A stretch of DNA of 64,000 bases from Ignavibacteria bacterium. Its GTDB lineage: Bacteria > Bacteroidota > Ignavibacteria > Kapaibacteriales > Kapaibacteriaceae. The translations under genes were made by a program, and so were the position numbers. Location of the stretch: positions 1-64,000 of the forward strand of contig JACPPD010000001.1 in the NCBI GenBank assembly GCA_016191145.1, given 5' to 3'. Positions 56,550-64,000 of the stretch are shown here, piece by piece. Position 1 is the first letter of the stretch. The number at the start of each line of letters is the position of its first letter. The notes below the pieces were generated by a model, which saw nothing but the letters and a program-made list of their open reading frames with translations, made no database searches and was not told the origin of the DNA.

Positions 56550-57013
56550 GCCTCAGAATAGAACCGTTAACGGAACAATACTTTGAATTATTTATTAATC
56601 TTATTTACGATTTAGCTTCTTACGAAAAACTCGATCCGCCAACACCCGAAGCAGTTGAGAGATTGCATCGCGACGCTTTTTCCGAAACAAAACGATATAA
56701 CGCTATCCTGGCGCTCGACGAGAACAATCTTGCCGTTGGATATGCAATCTATTTCGAGACGTACTCAAGTTTTCTTGCAAAGCCCACCATCTATTTGGAA
56801 GATCTGTATGTAGCAGAATCGCATCGATTGAAGGGGGCAGGCAGTGCGCTGTTCGATTTTGTTTACAATCTTGGCAATCAGCGCGGTTGTGGTAGAATGG
56901 AATGGCAGGTGCTCGATTGGAATCACCTTGCCAGAGATTTCTATCAGGCTCGTAATGCCGAACACCTGAAGGATTGGCTGACCTATAGGATTACATATTC
57001 GACAGAAGGGTAG
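56546..57013 (+). CDS. GNAT family N-acetyltransferase
   Basis: 155 residues, close in pattern to diamine (spermidine/spermine-type) acetyltransferases: FINLIYDLASYEKL at the start, LEDLYVAESHRLKGAGSALF containing the acetyl-CoA loop (RLKGAG), and EWQVLDWNHLARDFYQ. Substrate may be a polyamine or thialysine; speB elsewhere in the window makes putrescine, but the link is inference. Second gene of a two-gene unit with panC. Confidence 0.9.
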   Translation: MSLRIEPLTEQYFELFINLIYDLASYEKLDPPTPEAVERLHRDAFSETKRYNAILALDENNLAVGYAIYFETYSSFLAKPTIYLEDLYVAESHRLKGAGSALFDFVYNLGNQRGCGRMEWQVLDWNHLARDFYQARNAEHLKDWLTYRITYSTEG

Positions 57014-57048
57014 TGACTCAAACTGACCCTTCCCGGCGTCGGCGTTTT

Positions 57049-57084
57049 CTCCCGGCGTTTCTCCCGGCGTTTCTCCCGGCGTTT
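57049..57084. repeat. 12-bp tandem repeat
   Basis: Three perfect copies of CTCCCGGCGTTT, preceded at 57030 by two imperfect CCCGGCGTC/GGCGTTTT units. It lies between the GNAT and dsbD genes (convergent). Confidence 0.85.
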
Positions 57085-57115
57085 CTCTAGACCAACGGGA
57101 AATGTTGGGCGGGTG

Positions 57116-59137
57116 CTATAGAGCTTTATCCAGGAATGCAGCAAACGTATTCGGATCGGTATGAAACATCGATAAATACCCTGTTTGTGCTATAAACGAA
57201 CCATCGGACCTTAACAGCACATACAGAGGATTGGCAACAGTGCCGTATGACCTCAGGATGTTCTGATTGGAAATGTATGGTTCCGTCTTCCTGTCGGTAT
57301 ACAACTGCACCAGTACAAATTGTTTAAACCGCTCTCTTACTACCGGTTTAATAAAAACAGATTTTTCCATCAGCCGGCAATTTGAGCAGGAAAACCCACT
57401 GAAGTCTATGAATATCGGTTTGCCCGACGTTTTAGCAATTTCCTTTGCCTGGTCCAGGTTCTCTATCCACTGCAGTTTGCCGTTGTCGGCATCTTTATAC
57501 GAGACCGTTTGCGCCTTCAGAATGGATGGCGCCGACGCTGAGAGCCCGTGCGCCTTATCCATCAGTTCCTGATAGTTATCTGGCGGCAGCAATGCCTCTA
57601 CAAATGCACTAAGATCTTTTCCGAGGATACCTGCAGCAAACCACACAGCCAGCGAGGCAAAAACCACGGCAAAGGATGCACGCAGAGCACCAACTTTTTC
57701 CACCTTGGAGTCGAGCTTCATCTCGAATACTCCCAAGATATAGAGTACAATCAACAGGCTTACGGCAGCCCATATTGATAGAAAGACCTCTCGCGGCATG
57801 ATGCCCCATGCTTCAACAAGATCTGCAGCGGAAAGAAACTTCACGGCTGCAGCGATTTCGATGAACCCCATCACCACCTTCATGTTGTTCATCCAGCCAC
57901 CGGCACGCGGTAATCGGGTTAGGAGCGCCGGAAACATTGAAATGACGACGAAGGGCAGCGCAAAAGCAGTCGCGAATCCGAGTGTGCCCACAGCAGGATA
58001 CAAAAAGTCAGACGCTGTCGACGCTGCCGAGGCAGACAAGAGCAATGTGCCTACGAACGGCACAGTGCACGTAAACGATGTAAGTGAAAACGTGAGGCCC
58101 ATGAGCCACACCGCCGCAATGCCACCTCCCTGAGATTTTTTATTCAGCTTATTTAGGATCGATACAGGCAATTGAATCTCATAGGCGCCAAACAAATTAA
58201 ATGCCAGTACAATGAATAGCAGGCCTATGGCAAGGTTCATCCAGGCATTGGCAGCCCAATCCTGAATGGCCGTCCCGCCGAAAATGAGTGACACCAGGAT
58301 GCCGACCGCCGTAAATGTTGAAATAATCCCCAGCCCGAACAACATCGAATCTGTAACTCCGCCGATGTGCTTTCTTTCACGTCGCTTTGTAAAAAACGAT
58401 ACCGTAATCGGAATCATGGGAAATACACAAGGTGTTAGTAGGGCTACAAATCCCACTCCCATTGCGTACAGAAAAAAGCTGAGGAGACCCTTACTTTTTT
58501 CGCGGCTCACTTCATCCTGAGGTGTGGCAGGTACCGACGATTTAATCTCTGCATGCCGAGCCCCAACACTTTTAGCGCCATCATTCTGTGCGGTGGCGGC
58601 ACTAATTTCAGCATCAACCGCCGCGCTGCTTCCTTCGCTGGTAACAACAACAGTTACCTTCAGAACAACGTCATCGGGAGGCAGACATGCCGTGGTATCG
58701 CACATCTGCATGGCAAATACTATCGACCCGATATATTCACCTTTTTTAGATGTTCCGACAATTGCAACCGGAACGTCAAGTTCAATTGTTCCCGACCATA
58801 CTTCGACGTTGGCTTCCCACACCGAATCAAATGCAGTACGAGCCCCCTTCAAAATTTTTGGTTTTCCTGCCAAACGGAGCACCGACTTCGGAGAAACGCT
58901 TACGGTGGTTGGTTCAGGACCAAATCCGTCGGGTCCCAATGCTGGCGTGAACCCATACGTATGCCAGTATTTGTGAATGCGGGCTGTTATCGGAACATGA
59001 ATCGTATCGCCCGCGCTGCCAGTTATTGTTGAAATTTTCTCGAATGTGATGTGATCCCGACCAGTGGTAATCTGAGCCTCGGCCGCATTCACTGCAAGTA
59101 CAATGAAGGATAAAATTAGAGCAAGGATTTTGAGCAT
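57116..59137 (-). CDS. dsbD: Protein-disulfide reductase DsbD
   Basis: 673 residues from 59137, the start that gives a proper signal peptide (MLKILALILSFIVLAVNA). The N-terminal periplasmic domain has a cysteine pair (MQMCDTTACLPPDD). Eight membrane segments follow with the redox cysteines in LTPCVFPMIPI and FTCTVPFVG. The C-terminal thioredoxin domain contains FSGFSCSNCRLMEKSVF (CxxC). It carries electrons from cytoplasmic thioredoxin to periplasmic partners, for which the TlpA-like protein at 26354 and the cysteine-rich secreted proteins are candidates. Confidence 0.93.
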   Translation of the reverse strand: MLKILALILSFIVLAVNAAEAQITTGRDHITFEKISTITGSAGDTIHVPITARIHKYWHTYGFTPALGPDGFGPEPTTVSVSPKSVLRLAGKPKILKGARTAFDSVWEANVEVWSGTIELDVPVAIVGTSKKGEYIGSIVFAMQMCDTTACLPPDDVVLKVTVVVTSEGSSAAVDAEISAATAQNDGAKSVGARHAEIKSSVPATPQDEVSREKSKGLLSFFLYAMGVGFVALLTPCVFPMIPITVSFFTKRRERKHIGGVTDSMLFGLGIISTFTAVGILVSLIFGGTAIQDWAANAWMNLAIGLLFIVLAFNLFGAYEIQLPVSILNKLNKKSQGGGIAAVWLMGLTFSLTSFTCTVPFVGTLLLSASAASTASDFLYPAVGTLGFATAFALPFVVISMFPALLTRLPRAGGWMNNMKVVMGFIEIAAAVKFLSAADLVEAWGIMPREVFLSIWAAVSLLIVLYILGVFEMKLDSKVEKVGALRASFAVVFASLAVWFAAGILGKDLSAFVEALLPPDNYQELMDKAHGLSASAPSILKAQTVSYKDADNGKLQWIENLDQAKEIAKTSGKPIFIDFSGFSCSNCRLMEKSVFIKPVVRERFKQFVLVQLYTDRKTEPYISNQNILRSYGTVANPLYVLLRSDGSFIAQTGYLSMFHTDPNTFAAFLDKAL

Positions 59138-59221
59138 TGTTGGATATCGGTGACGTGCCTGACAAGCTTTGAGCTTATGGAAGTGCATTATACCAATCTG
59201 CAGAGATTGTATATTACCGAA

Positions 59222-60664
59222 ATGACGTTAGACTCCATATTGTCGCTTTCAAAACGTAAAGGCTTCGTTTATCAATCGTCAGAGATTTACGGCGGACTGA
59301 ACGGCTGCTGGGATTTTGGACCACTAGGCGTTGAATTGCTGCGCAACATTAAGGAAGCCTGGTGGAAGGCCATGACGTTGCGTTCGGATATCGTCGGTTT
59401 AGATGCTTCCATTCTCATGCATCCACGCACGTGGGAGGCTTCGGGACACTTACAGCAATTCTCAGATCCGATGATTGACAATAAGATCTCAAAAGCTCGA
59501 TACCGGGCAGACACCCTCATAGAAGAACACCTTGATAAGTTGAAACTCAAGGCGGAAAAGGCGGGAGCAAGCAGTAGGGATAAACAATTGTTTATGAAGT
59601 TGGAAGCTGACTATAAACGAGCAGCGGGCAACGACGATTTATACTCAATCATCATTGAAGCAGGCATCAAGGATCCGGTATCGGGTACTGCCGACTGGAC
59701 GGAAGTGCGCAATTTCAATCTGATGTTTAAGACCTTTGTCGGGCCAGTTGCAGACGATTCCAATGCCGTTTTTCTCCGGCCCGAAACCGCGCAGGGAATA
59801 TTTGTGAATTTTAAAAACGTGATGGAAAGTTCACGTTTGAAGCCCCCTTTCGGTATCGCTCAAATCGGGAAGAGTTTCCGCAACGAAATCAACACCAAGA
59901 ATTTTCTGTTCAGGACGCGCGAATTTGAGCAAATGGAAATGCAGTATTTCATCAAGCCCGGCACAGAGGCGGAATGGTTTGAATACTGGCGTCAGGAACG
60001 TTGGAATTGGTTTTCGGAAGTGGGAATCCGGACGGAGAATCTCCGAAGAAAGCCACACGAAAAACTTGCACACTATGCGGTAGCCGCCGAAGATATCGAG
60101 TACCAATTTCCATTTGGCTGGGGCGAAGTAGAGGGCATTCATTCTCGCAGCGACTACGATCTGAAGCAGCATCAGAAATGCTCTGGTAAGAAACTCGAAT
60201 TTGTGGATACGGCAACACGCGAACGCTTTATTCCCTACGTGATTGAAACAGCCATTGGGGCAACGAGGACATTTATGGCTGTATTGTGCGATGCATACGC
60301 AGAGGAATCTGTGCCTACTGCCGATGGAGGCGAAGAAGTCCGCGTTGTAATGAGATTCAAGCCTTCCATTGCACCGACAACAGTTGCTGTGTTCCCTTTG
60401 GTAAATAAGGATGGAATGCCAGAAGCTGCAGAAAAAATTTATCGCGAACTTCAGAAATCGTTTCGCGCTGAGTATGATACAAGCGGGGCTATCGGCAGAC
60501 GATACAGACGTCAGGACGAAGTTGGAACGCCGTTCTGCATAACGGTTGATGGCGAGACTCTTTCCAACAGCACCGTCACAATTCGCGAACGGGATTCAAT
60601 GCTTCAGCAGCGAATTTCGATTGATGCACTTGCAAGTGAAGTACAACGTCGGTTACGCCCATGA
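59222..60664 (+). CDS. glyS: Glycine--tRNA ligase, single-chain type
   Basis: 480 residues (class II aminoacyl-tRNA synthetase, alpha2 type). Start chosen at 59222 (MTLDSILSLSKRKGFVYQSSEIYGG core, shortened); the open frame extends to 59150. Motifs: YGGLNGCWDFGPLG, FLRPETAQGIFVNFKN (motif 2 region FRNEINTKNFLFRTREFEQMEMQYF follows), and GVEGIHSRSDYDL-like EGIHSRSDYDL. The bacterial alpha2beta2 form is not used here. Overlaps the next gene by 4 bp. Confidence 0.96.
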   Translation: MTLDSILSLSKRKGFVYQSSEIYGGLNGCWDFGPLGVELLRNIKEAWWKAMTLRSDIVGLDASILMHPRTWEASGHLQQFSDPMIDNKISKARYRADTLIEEHLDKLKLKAEKAGASSRDKQLFMKLEADYKRAAGNDDLYSIIIEAGIKDPVSGTADWTEVRNFNLMFKTFVGPVADDSNAVFLRPETAQGIFVNFKNVMESSRLKPPFGIAQIGKSFRNEINTKNFLFRTREFEQMEMQYFIKPGTEAEWFEYWRQERWNWFSEVGIRTENLRRKPHEKLAHYAVAAEDIEYQFPFGWGEVEGIHSRSDYDLKQHQKCSGKKLEFVDTATRERFIPYVIETAIGATRTFMAVLCDAYAEESVPTADGGEEVRVVMRFKPSIAPTTVAVFPLVNKDGMPEAAEKIYRELQKSFRAEYDTSGAIGRRYRRQDEVGTPFCITVDGETLSNSTVTIRERDSMLQQRISIDALASEVQRRLRP

Positions 60665-62283
60665 AAACCCGTTTTTTCATTTTCCTGTTTGTTGTTGTAT
60701 CGGTTGTTGTTGTTCGTGCACAGCAATCGGACGACTATTCCCGGATTGCAAAGTCGATGGAATTATTCGGCGCAGCATTCAGGGAAATAGCTACGGAGTA
60801 CGTTGATAAAACTGATCCGCAAACCGTGATGTCGGCCGGAATACGGGGAATGCTGGATGTTTTAGATCCGTATTCGACGTTGATCGAAAATGATGATTAT
60901 TCTGATATCGACTTCCTGACGTCGGGACAATACGTGGGCTTTGGCTTCTCGGTTGGACGCAAACATGGTGTTATCACCATCACAGATGTAAAAACAGGTT
61001 TTCCTGCAGCAACTGCCGGCATTCGGATCGGCGATCAGATTGTGCGAATCGACGGATTGAATACAGACACTATCTCAGTTGACAGTTTACGACGCCTCAC
61101 CAATGGCAAGGTGGGATCGAAGGTAACATTCAAGCTCGTACGCCTCGGCTTACCCGATACAATCGTCAGGGAACTCACACGGGAATCCATTCCTGTAAGG
61201 AGCGTCGAAGTTGTTCACACCATGGATGATAACATTGGTTACATTTCTTTGAAGCGCTTCACAAAAAGTGCGGGTACCGATGTACGCGAAGCCTACCTTA
61301 AGCTGGCTGGTAACAATAAATTGTCTGGCCTGATTATCGATTTGAGAGGAAACCCCGGCGGCCTTCTTGACGCAGCAATCGATGTTTCGGAAATTTTCCT
61401 TCCTCCTCAAACGCTCATTGTGACTACAATTGACCGTTTCGGTAATAAACGTGATTTCCGTTCATCTGCCGACCCTCTTGATACCATGATCCCTCTTGTT
61501 CTCCTGCTCGATGGCAGAAGTGCAAGTGCAAGCGAAGTCTTCGCAGGCGCTATACAGGATAACGATCGAGGTATTGTGGTTGGCGAACCATCGTTTGGTA
61601 AGGGGCTGGTACAAACAATGATTGCGCTGCCATACGATGCCTCGATAAAGATGACGACTGCCCGATATTACTCACCATCCGGCCGATGTATTCAGAAATC
61701 GTTCAGAACTGCGCCTTACCAAACACAGGAGCAAGAATTCCTTACTCGCAGCGGGAGAATTGTACGCGCACTTAATGGCATTATGCCGGACTCAATCGTT
61801 ACGGATTCGATGTATCCAAGTGTTGTCGCTTCGCTGATTAAAAGCGATGCCATCTCATCATTTGCTACGCAATGGGCAGCCCGCCGAGAAGTGCTGCCAC
61901 CTTCATTCCGCGTAGACCGCCAGCTTCTCGAAGATTTTTACCGACACGCTTCAACCTACAAGCCCGAGTCTCGCACAGATCTACTTTCTCGCCTCCAGTT
62001 GGCACGCAAGCAGTCGCAGCAAGACCATGCTTCGGATGCAACAACAAAGGCAATCGATGCTGCAGTCAAACTTTCGGAGCGAGATTTGGAAAAGGCGATG
62101 AGGTCTCATGCCAGCCTGATCGGCAGCCTGATCGACGCTGAAATCCACAGTCGGTTTGGGACCGACGTTACACGGGCTGTGAAGGTGCTGAGCATAGATC
62201 CGATGGTTAATACCGGACGCGAACTGCTTCGGTCGGGTAATTTTGCCACCTTTCTTGGCAATTGGTCCAGGGAAGATCAGTAA
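60661..62283 (+). CDS. S41 family C-terminal processing peptidase
   Basis: 540 residues. Signal peptide FIFLFVVVSVVVVRA; exported serine protease. A PDZ domain (about residues 90-175: GFGFSVGRKHGVITITDVKTG, AGIRIGDQIVRIDG) is followed by the S41 core: GYISLKRF, LIIDLRGNPGGLL, catalytic serine in GRSASASEVFAGA and lysine in PSFGKGLVQTM. The C-terminal 130 residues are helical. Starts with ATGA overlap at the glyS stop. The stop codon is part of a TAAATTTG promoter element for rpoD. Confidence 0.93.
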   Translation: MKTRFFIFLFVVVSVVVVRAQQSDDYSRIAKSMELFGAAFREIATEYVDKTDPQTVMSAGIRGMLDVLDPYSTLIENDDYSDIDFLTSGQYVGFGFSVGRKHGVITITDVKTGFPAATAGIRIGDQIVRIDGLNTDTISVDSLRRLTNGKVGSKVTFKLVRLGLPDTIVRELTRESIPVRSVEVVHTMDDNIGYISLKRFTKSAGTDVREAYLKLAGNNKLSGLIIDLRGNPGGLLDAAIDVSEIFLPPQTLIVTTIDRFGNKRDFRSSADPLDTMIPLVLLLDGRSASASEVFAGAIQDNDRGIVVGEPSFGKGLVQTMIALPYDASIKMTTARYYSPSGRCIQKSFRTAPYQTQEQEFLTRSGRIVRALNGIMPDSIVTDSMYPSVVASLIKSDAISSFATQWAARREVLPPSFRVDRQLLEDFYRHASTYKPESRTDLLSRLQLARKQSQQDHASDATTKAIDAAVKLSERDLEKAMRSHASLIGSLIDAEIHSRFGTDVTRAVKVLSIDPMVNTGRELLRSGNFATFLGNWSREDQ

Positions 62284-62288
62284 ATTTG
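62262..62288 (+). promoter_or_regulatory. Candidate promoter of rpoD
   Basis: TTG at 62262-62264 and TAAATTTG at 62281-62288, 16 bp apart, fit the Bacteroidota TTTG / TAnnTTTG pattern apart from slightly short spacing. It is 34 bp before the rpoD start, giving a short leader. Confidence 0.4.
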
Positions 62289-62322
62289 CAGTTTGTCTTC
62301 TTACGCCACCAAAATTTAGACT

Positions 62323-63186
62323 ATGAGGATAACCAAACAGTACACGAACCGTGAGAGCCAGTCGCTTGATAAATATCTTCAGGAGATAGGCCGGGTAGAC
62401 CTGCTCACCGGTGATGATGAAATCACATTGGCGCAAGCAATCAAACGAGGTGGACTCGAGGGCAACCTTGCCTTGGAAAGACTTGTAAAAGCAAATCTGC
62501 GATTCGTTGTTTCGGTAGCAAAACAATATCAGAATCAGGGGCTGTCCCTTGGCGACTTGATTAACGAAGGCAATCTCGGATTGATTAAGGCTGCAAAACG
62601 CTTCGACGAAACTCGCGGGTTCAAATTCATTTCGTACGCTGTCTGGTGGATACGTCAGTCTATTCTTCAGGCTCTTGCAGAACAATCACGTATCGTCCGC
62701 CTGCCCCTTAACCGTGTTGGCGCACTAAATAAAATTGGTAAAAAGTTTTCGGAACTCGAACAGCAATACGAGCGCGAACCAACTGCGGCAGAATTAGCAG
62801 AGCAACTTGAGATGTCGATTTCAGAAATTTCTGAAACAATAAAAATCTCCGGAAGACACCTCTCAGTCGACGCGCCATTCGTGCATGGTGAAGACAACAG
62901 GCTTCTGGACATTCTGCCCAACGATCAGCAGCCACCACCCGACAGTGAGCTAATGCGGGAATCTCTGCGCGTGGAAGTACAGCAGGTTTTGAATTCACTG
63001 AGCGACAGAGAAGCGGAAGTGATACGACTATACTTTGGCCTTGATGATCAGCAGGCTCTTACGCTGGAAGAAATTGGTGAGAAATTTAACCTTACCCGCG
63101 AACGAGTTCGCCAGATCAAGGAAAAGGCTATAAGGCGTCTGCGACATGCTTCCCGCTCAAAAGCCCTCAGATCCTACCTCGGATAA
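62323..63186 (+). CDS. rpoD: RNA polymerase primary sigma factor RpoD/SigA, Bacteroidota-type
   Basis: 287 residues, the short form of the primary sigma factor found in Bacteroidota and relatives (no long region 1.1). Region 1.2 is [18 protein letters not shown]; region 2 holds [34 protein letters not shown] and [15 protein letters not shown]; region 4 ends in [23 protein letters not shown]. The [17 protein letters not shown] opening is highly typical. rimM begins inside its last 41 bp. Confidence 0.97.
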   Translation: MRITKQYTNRESQSLDKYLQEIGRVDLLTGDDEITLAQAIKRGGLEGNLALERLVKANLRFVVSVAKQYQNQGLSLGDLINEGNLGLIKAAKRFDETRGFKFISYAVWWIRQSILQALAEQSRIVRLPLNRVGALNKIGKKFSELEQQYEREPTAAELAEQLEMSISEISETIKISGRHLSVDAPFVHGEDNRLLDILPNDQQPPPDSELMRESLRVEVQQVLNSLSDREAEVIRLYFGLDDQQALTLEEIGEKFNLTRERVRQIKEKAIRRLRHASRSKALRSYLG

Positions 63187-63727
63187 TTCCGATTCGTCTG
63201 AATTCACTGAATACCTCGGCGTAATTGCTCGTCCCATTGGTATCGATGGTTCGATGTTACTTACCGATGCTGTACCAGTTCCTGTTGCGCTGCTCCGTGG
63301 AGCTGTGGTGGGCGTCGGTGCTTCACGCCAATATGCAAAGCAGTACGTGGTTGAATGTTATGAGTCAAACCCTCTGCGTCCCATATTACGCCTAAGTGGA
63401 ATATCGACGCCGGAACAGGTTCGCCTTATCGCCGACCTTGCAGTATTCGTTTCCCCGTCCGATTTACGCCCGTCAGCACAGGAGCGCTATGCAGTGGGCG
63501 ACATCGAGGGCTGTCGGGTTTTTCTGGATAACGGGACACCTGTCGGTACTGTTAGAGAGGTAATGCTGCTGCCTGCCAACGATGTTTGGGTTGTTGAAAC
63601 TCCGGAAGGAAAGCGGATTCCGCTACCAGTCATCGACGACGTTGTTAAAAATGTTGACATTCCAAACCACGCCATCGTTGTTCGCCTGCTCCCAGGATTA
63701 GAAGACGTTTACGAGGATACCCACTAG
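63146..63727 (+). CDS. rimM: Ribosome maturation factor RimM
   Basis: 193 residues; helps assemble the 30S subunit head. [17 protein letters not shown] is the N-terminal RimM signature; the PRC-barrel half contains [20 protein letters not shown] and [22 protein letters not shown]. The start at 63146 overlaps rpoD by 41 bp; a later start (no ATG before about residue 36) is unlikely. trmD follows after 13 bp, the common rimM-trmD order. Confidence 0.9.
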   Translation: MLPAQKPSDPTSDNSDSSEFTEYLGVIARPIGIDGSMLLTDAVPVPVALLRGAVVGVGASRQYAKQYVVECYESNPLRPILRLSGISTPEQVRLIADLAVFVSPSDLRPSAQERYAVGDIEGCRVFLDNGTPVGTVREVMLLPANDVWVVETPEGKRIPLPVIDDVVKNVDIPNHAIVVRLLPGLEDVYEDTH

Positions 63728-63740
63728 CTTCATCCAAGAT

Positions 63741-64000
63741 ATGCGAATCGATATTGTTTGTGCATTGCCTCAGTTGTTTGGATCGTTCCTCGATTCAAGC
63801 ATCGTTGGGCGCTCGCGCGAAAAGGGGCTTGTAATACTTGAAGTTCACAACCTTCACGATTATGCAAAAGATCGGTTTAGACATATAGATGATACGCCAT
63901 ACGGCGGAGGTGCAGGCATGATCATTCAGTGCCAACCTGTGTTTGATTGTATCGAAAAACTGAAATCGGAACGTGAATACGATGACGTTATTTATTTGAC
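63741..64000 (+). CDS. trmD: tRNA (guanine-N1)-methyltransferase, 5' part only
   Basis: The first 86 codons are in the window. The start MRIDIVCALPQLFGSFLDSSI and HDYAKDRFRHIDDTPYGGGAGMI (shortened) are the N-terminal TrmD motifs; YGGGAGM forms part of the SAM-binding knot. It methylates G37 of tRNAs. The gene runs off the right edge. Confidence 0.95.
   Translation, partial: MRIDIVCALPQLFGSFLDSSIVGRSREKGLVILEVHNLHDYAKDRFRHIDDTPYGGGAGMIIQCQPVFDCIEKLKSEREYDDVIYL

Noticed and set aside
7323-59848. AGGGGGC as a KOPS-like polar chromosome-segregation motif
   Set aside because: Orientation is mixed on both sides of the candidate origin (6 plus and 10 minus to the left, 4 plus and 6 minus to the right), so no polarity is visible in this window.

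Overview
The window looks like ordinary chromosome from a member of the Bacteroidota–Chlorobiota–Ignavibacteriota group, possibly a Kapabacteria-like lineage. This is inferred from family content, not from any database search. The evidence is several secreted beta-propeller proteins with Por/type IX secretion (T9SS) C-terminal sorting domains, a short 287-residue primary sigma factor of Bacteroidota type, TAnnTTTG promoter elements, a single-chain glycyl-tRNA synthetase, a eukaryote-like type II NADP-isocitrate dehydrogenase and 2-oxoacid:ferredoxin oxidoreductase.

Layout. 1-5.5 kb is an accessory zone: the end of an IS66 element (tnpB tail and tnpC), an unrecognised 494-residue protein bracketed by two copies of the tnpC 3' end, a 23-bp triple repeat and a DUF4143 AAA ATPase. 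5.5-16.3 kb holds a T9SS cargo protein, a flavoprotein, icd, a P2-type cation ATPase and a three-gene 2-oxoacid:ferredoxin oxidoreductase operon with its own NAD(P)H-linked iron-sulfur flavoprotein. 16.3-23.3 kb has a long 7-bp repeat array, a cytochrome-type lipoprotein, a BNR protein, OsmC, a DEAD-box helicase, a decayed outer-membrane barrel gene and a DUF1801 protein. 23.7-27.8 kb is an AT-rich run of secreted or redox proteins (small peptide, CxxC/propeller protein, TlpA-like protein). 27.8-37.6 kb has dapD-speB, an MFS transporter, two large T9SS propellers and a 27-cysteine secreted protein. 37.6-41.3 kb is ftsZ-ftsA-ftsQ with a cluster of DnaA boxes upstream. 41.3-43.8 kb is a 3-hydroxyanthranilate catabolic cluster. 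tRNA-Ser follows, then an ECF sigma / membrane partner / VIT-VWA operon at 44.9-49.5 kb. 49.5-55.6 kb is a six-gene minus-strand operon (DUF547, ilvE, dinB, recG, queE, PD40). The right end has panC-GNAT, dsbD, glyS-ctpA and rpoD-rimM-trmD.

The signals I consider most unusual are: two strongly over-represented short words (AGGGGGC, about 26 copies, and GGTAAGGGGC, 8 copies) scattered through the core genes in all frames and both strands but missing from the accessory zones; three DnaA boxes in 200 bp upstream of ftsQAZ (possible origin or DnaA control); a sigma-factor operon whose presumed anti-sigma protein ends in a T9SS sorting domain; and several families of small dispersed repeats (7-bp, 12-bp, 29-bp, and a 28-nt palindrome found in both orientations). 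All counts were made by eye and need recounting by computer.
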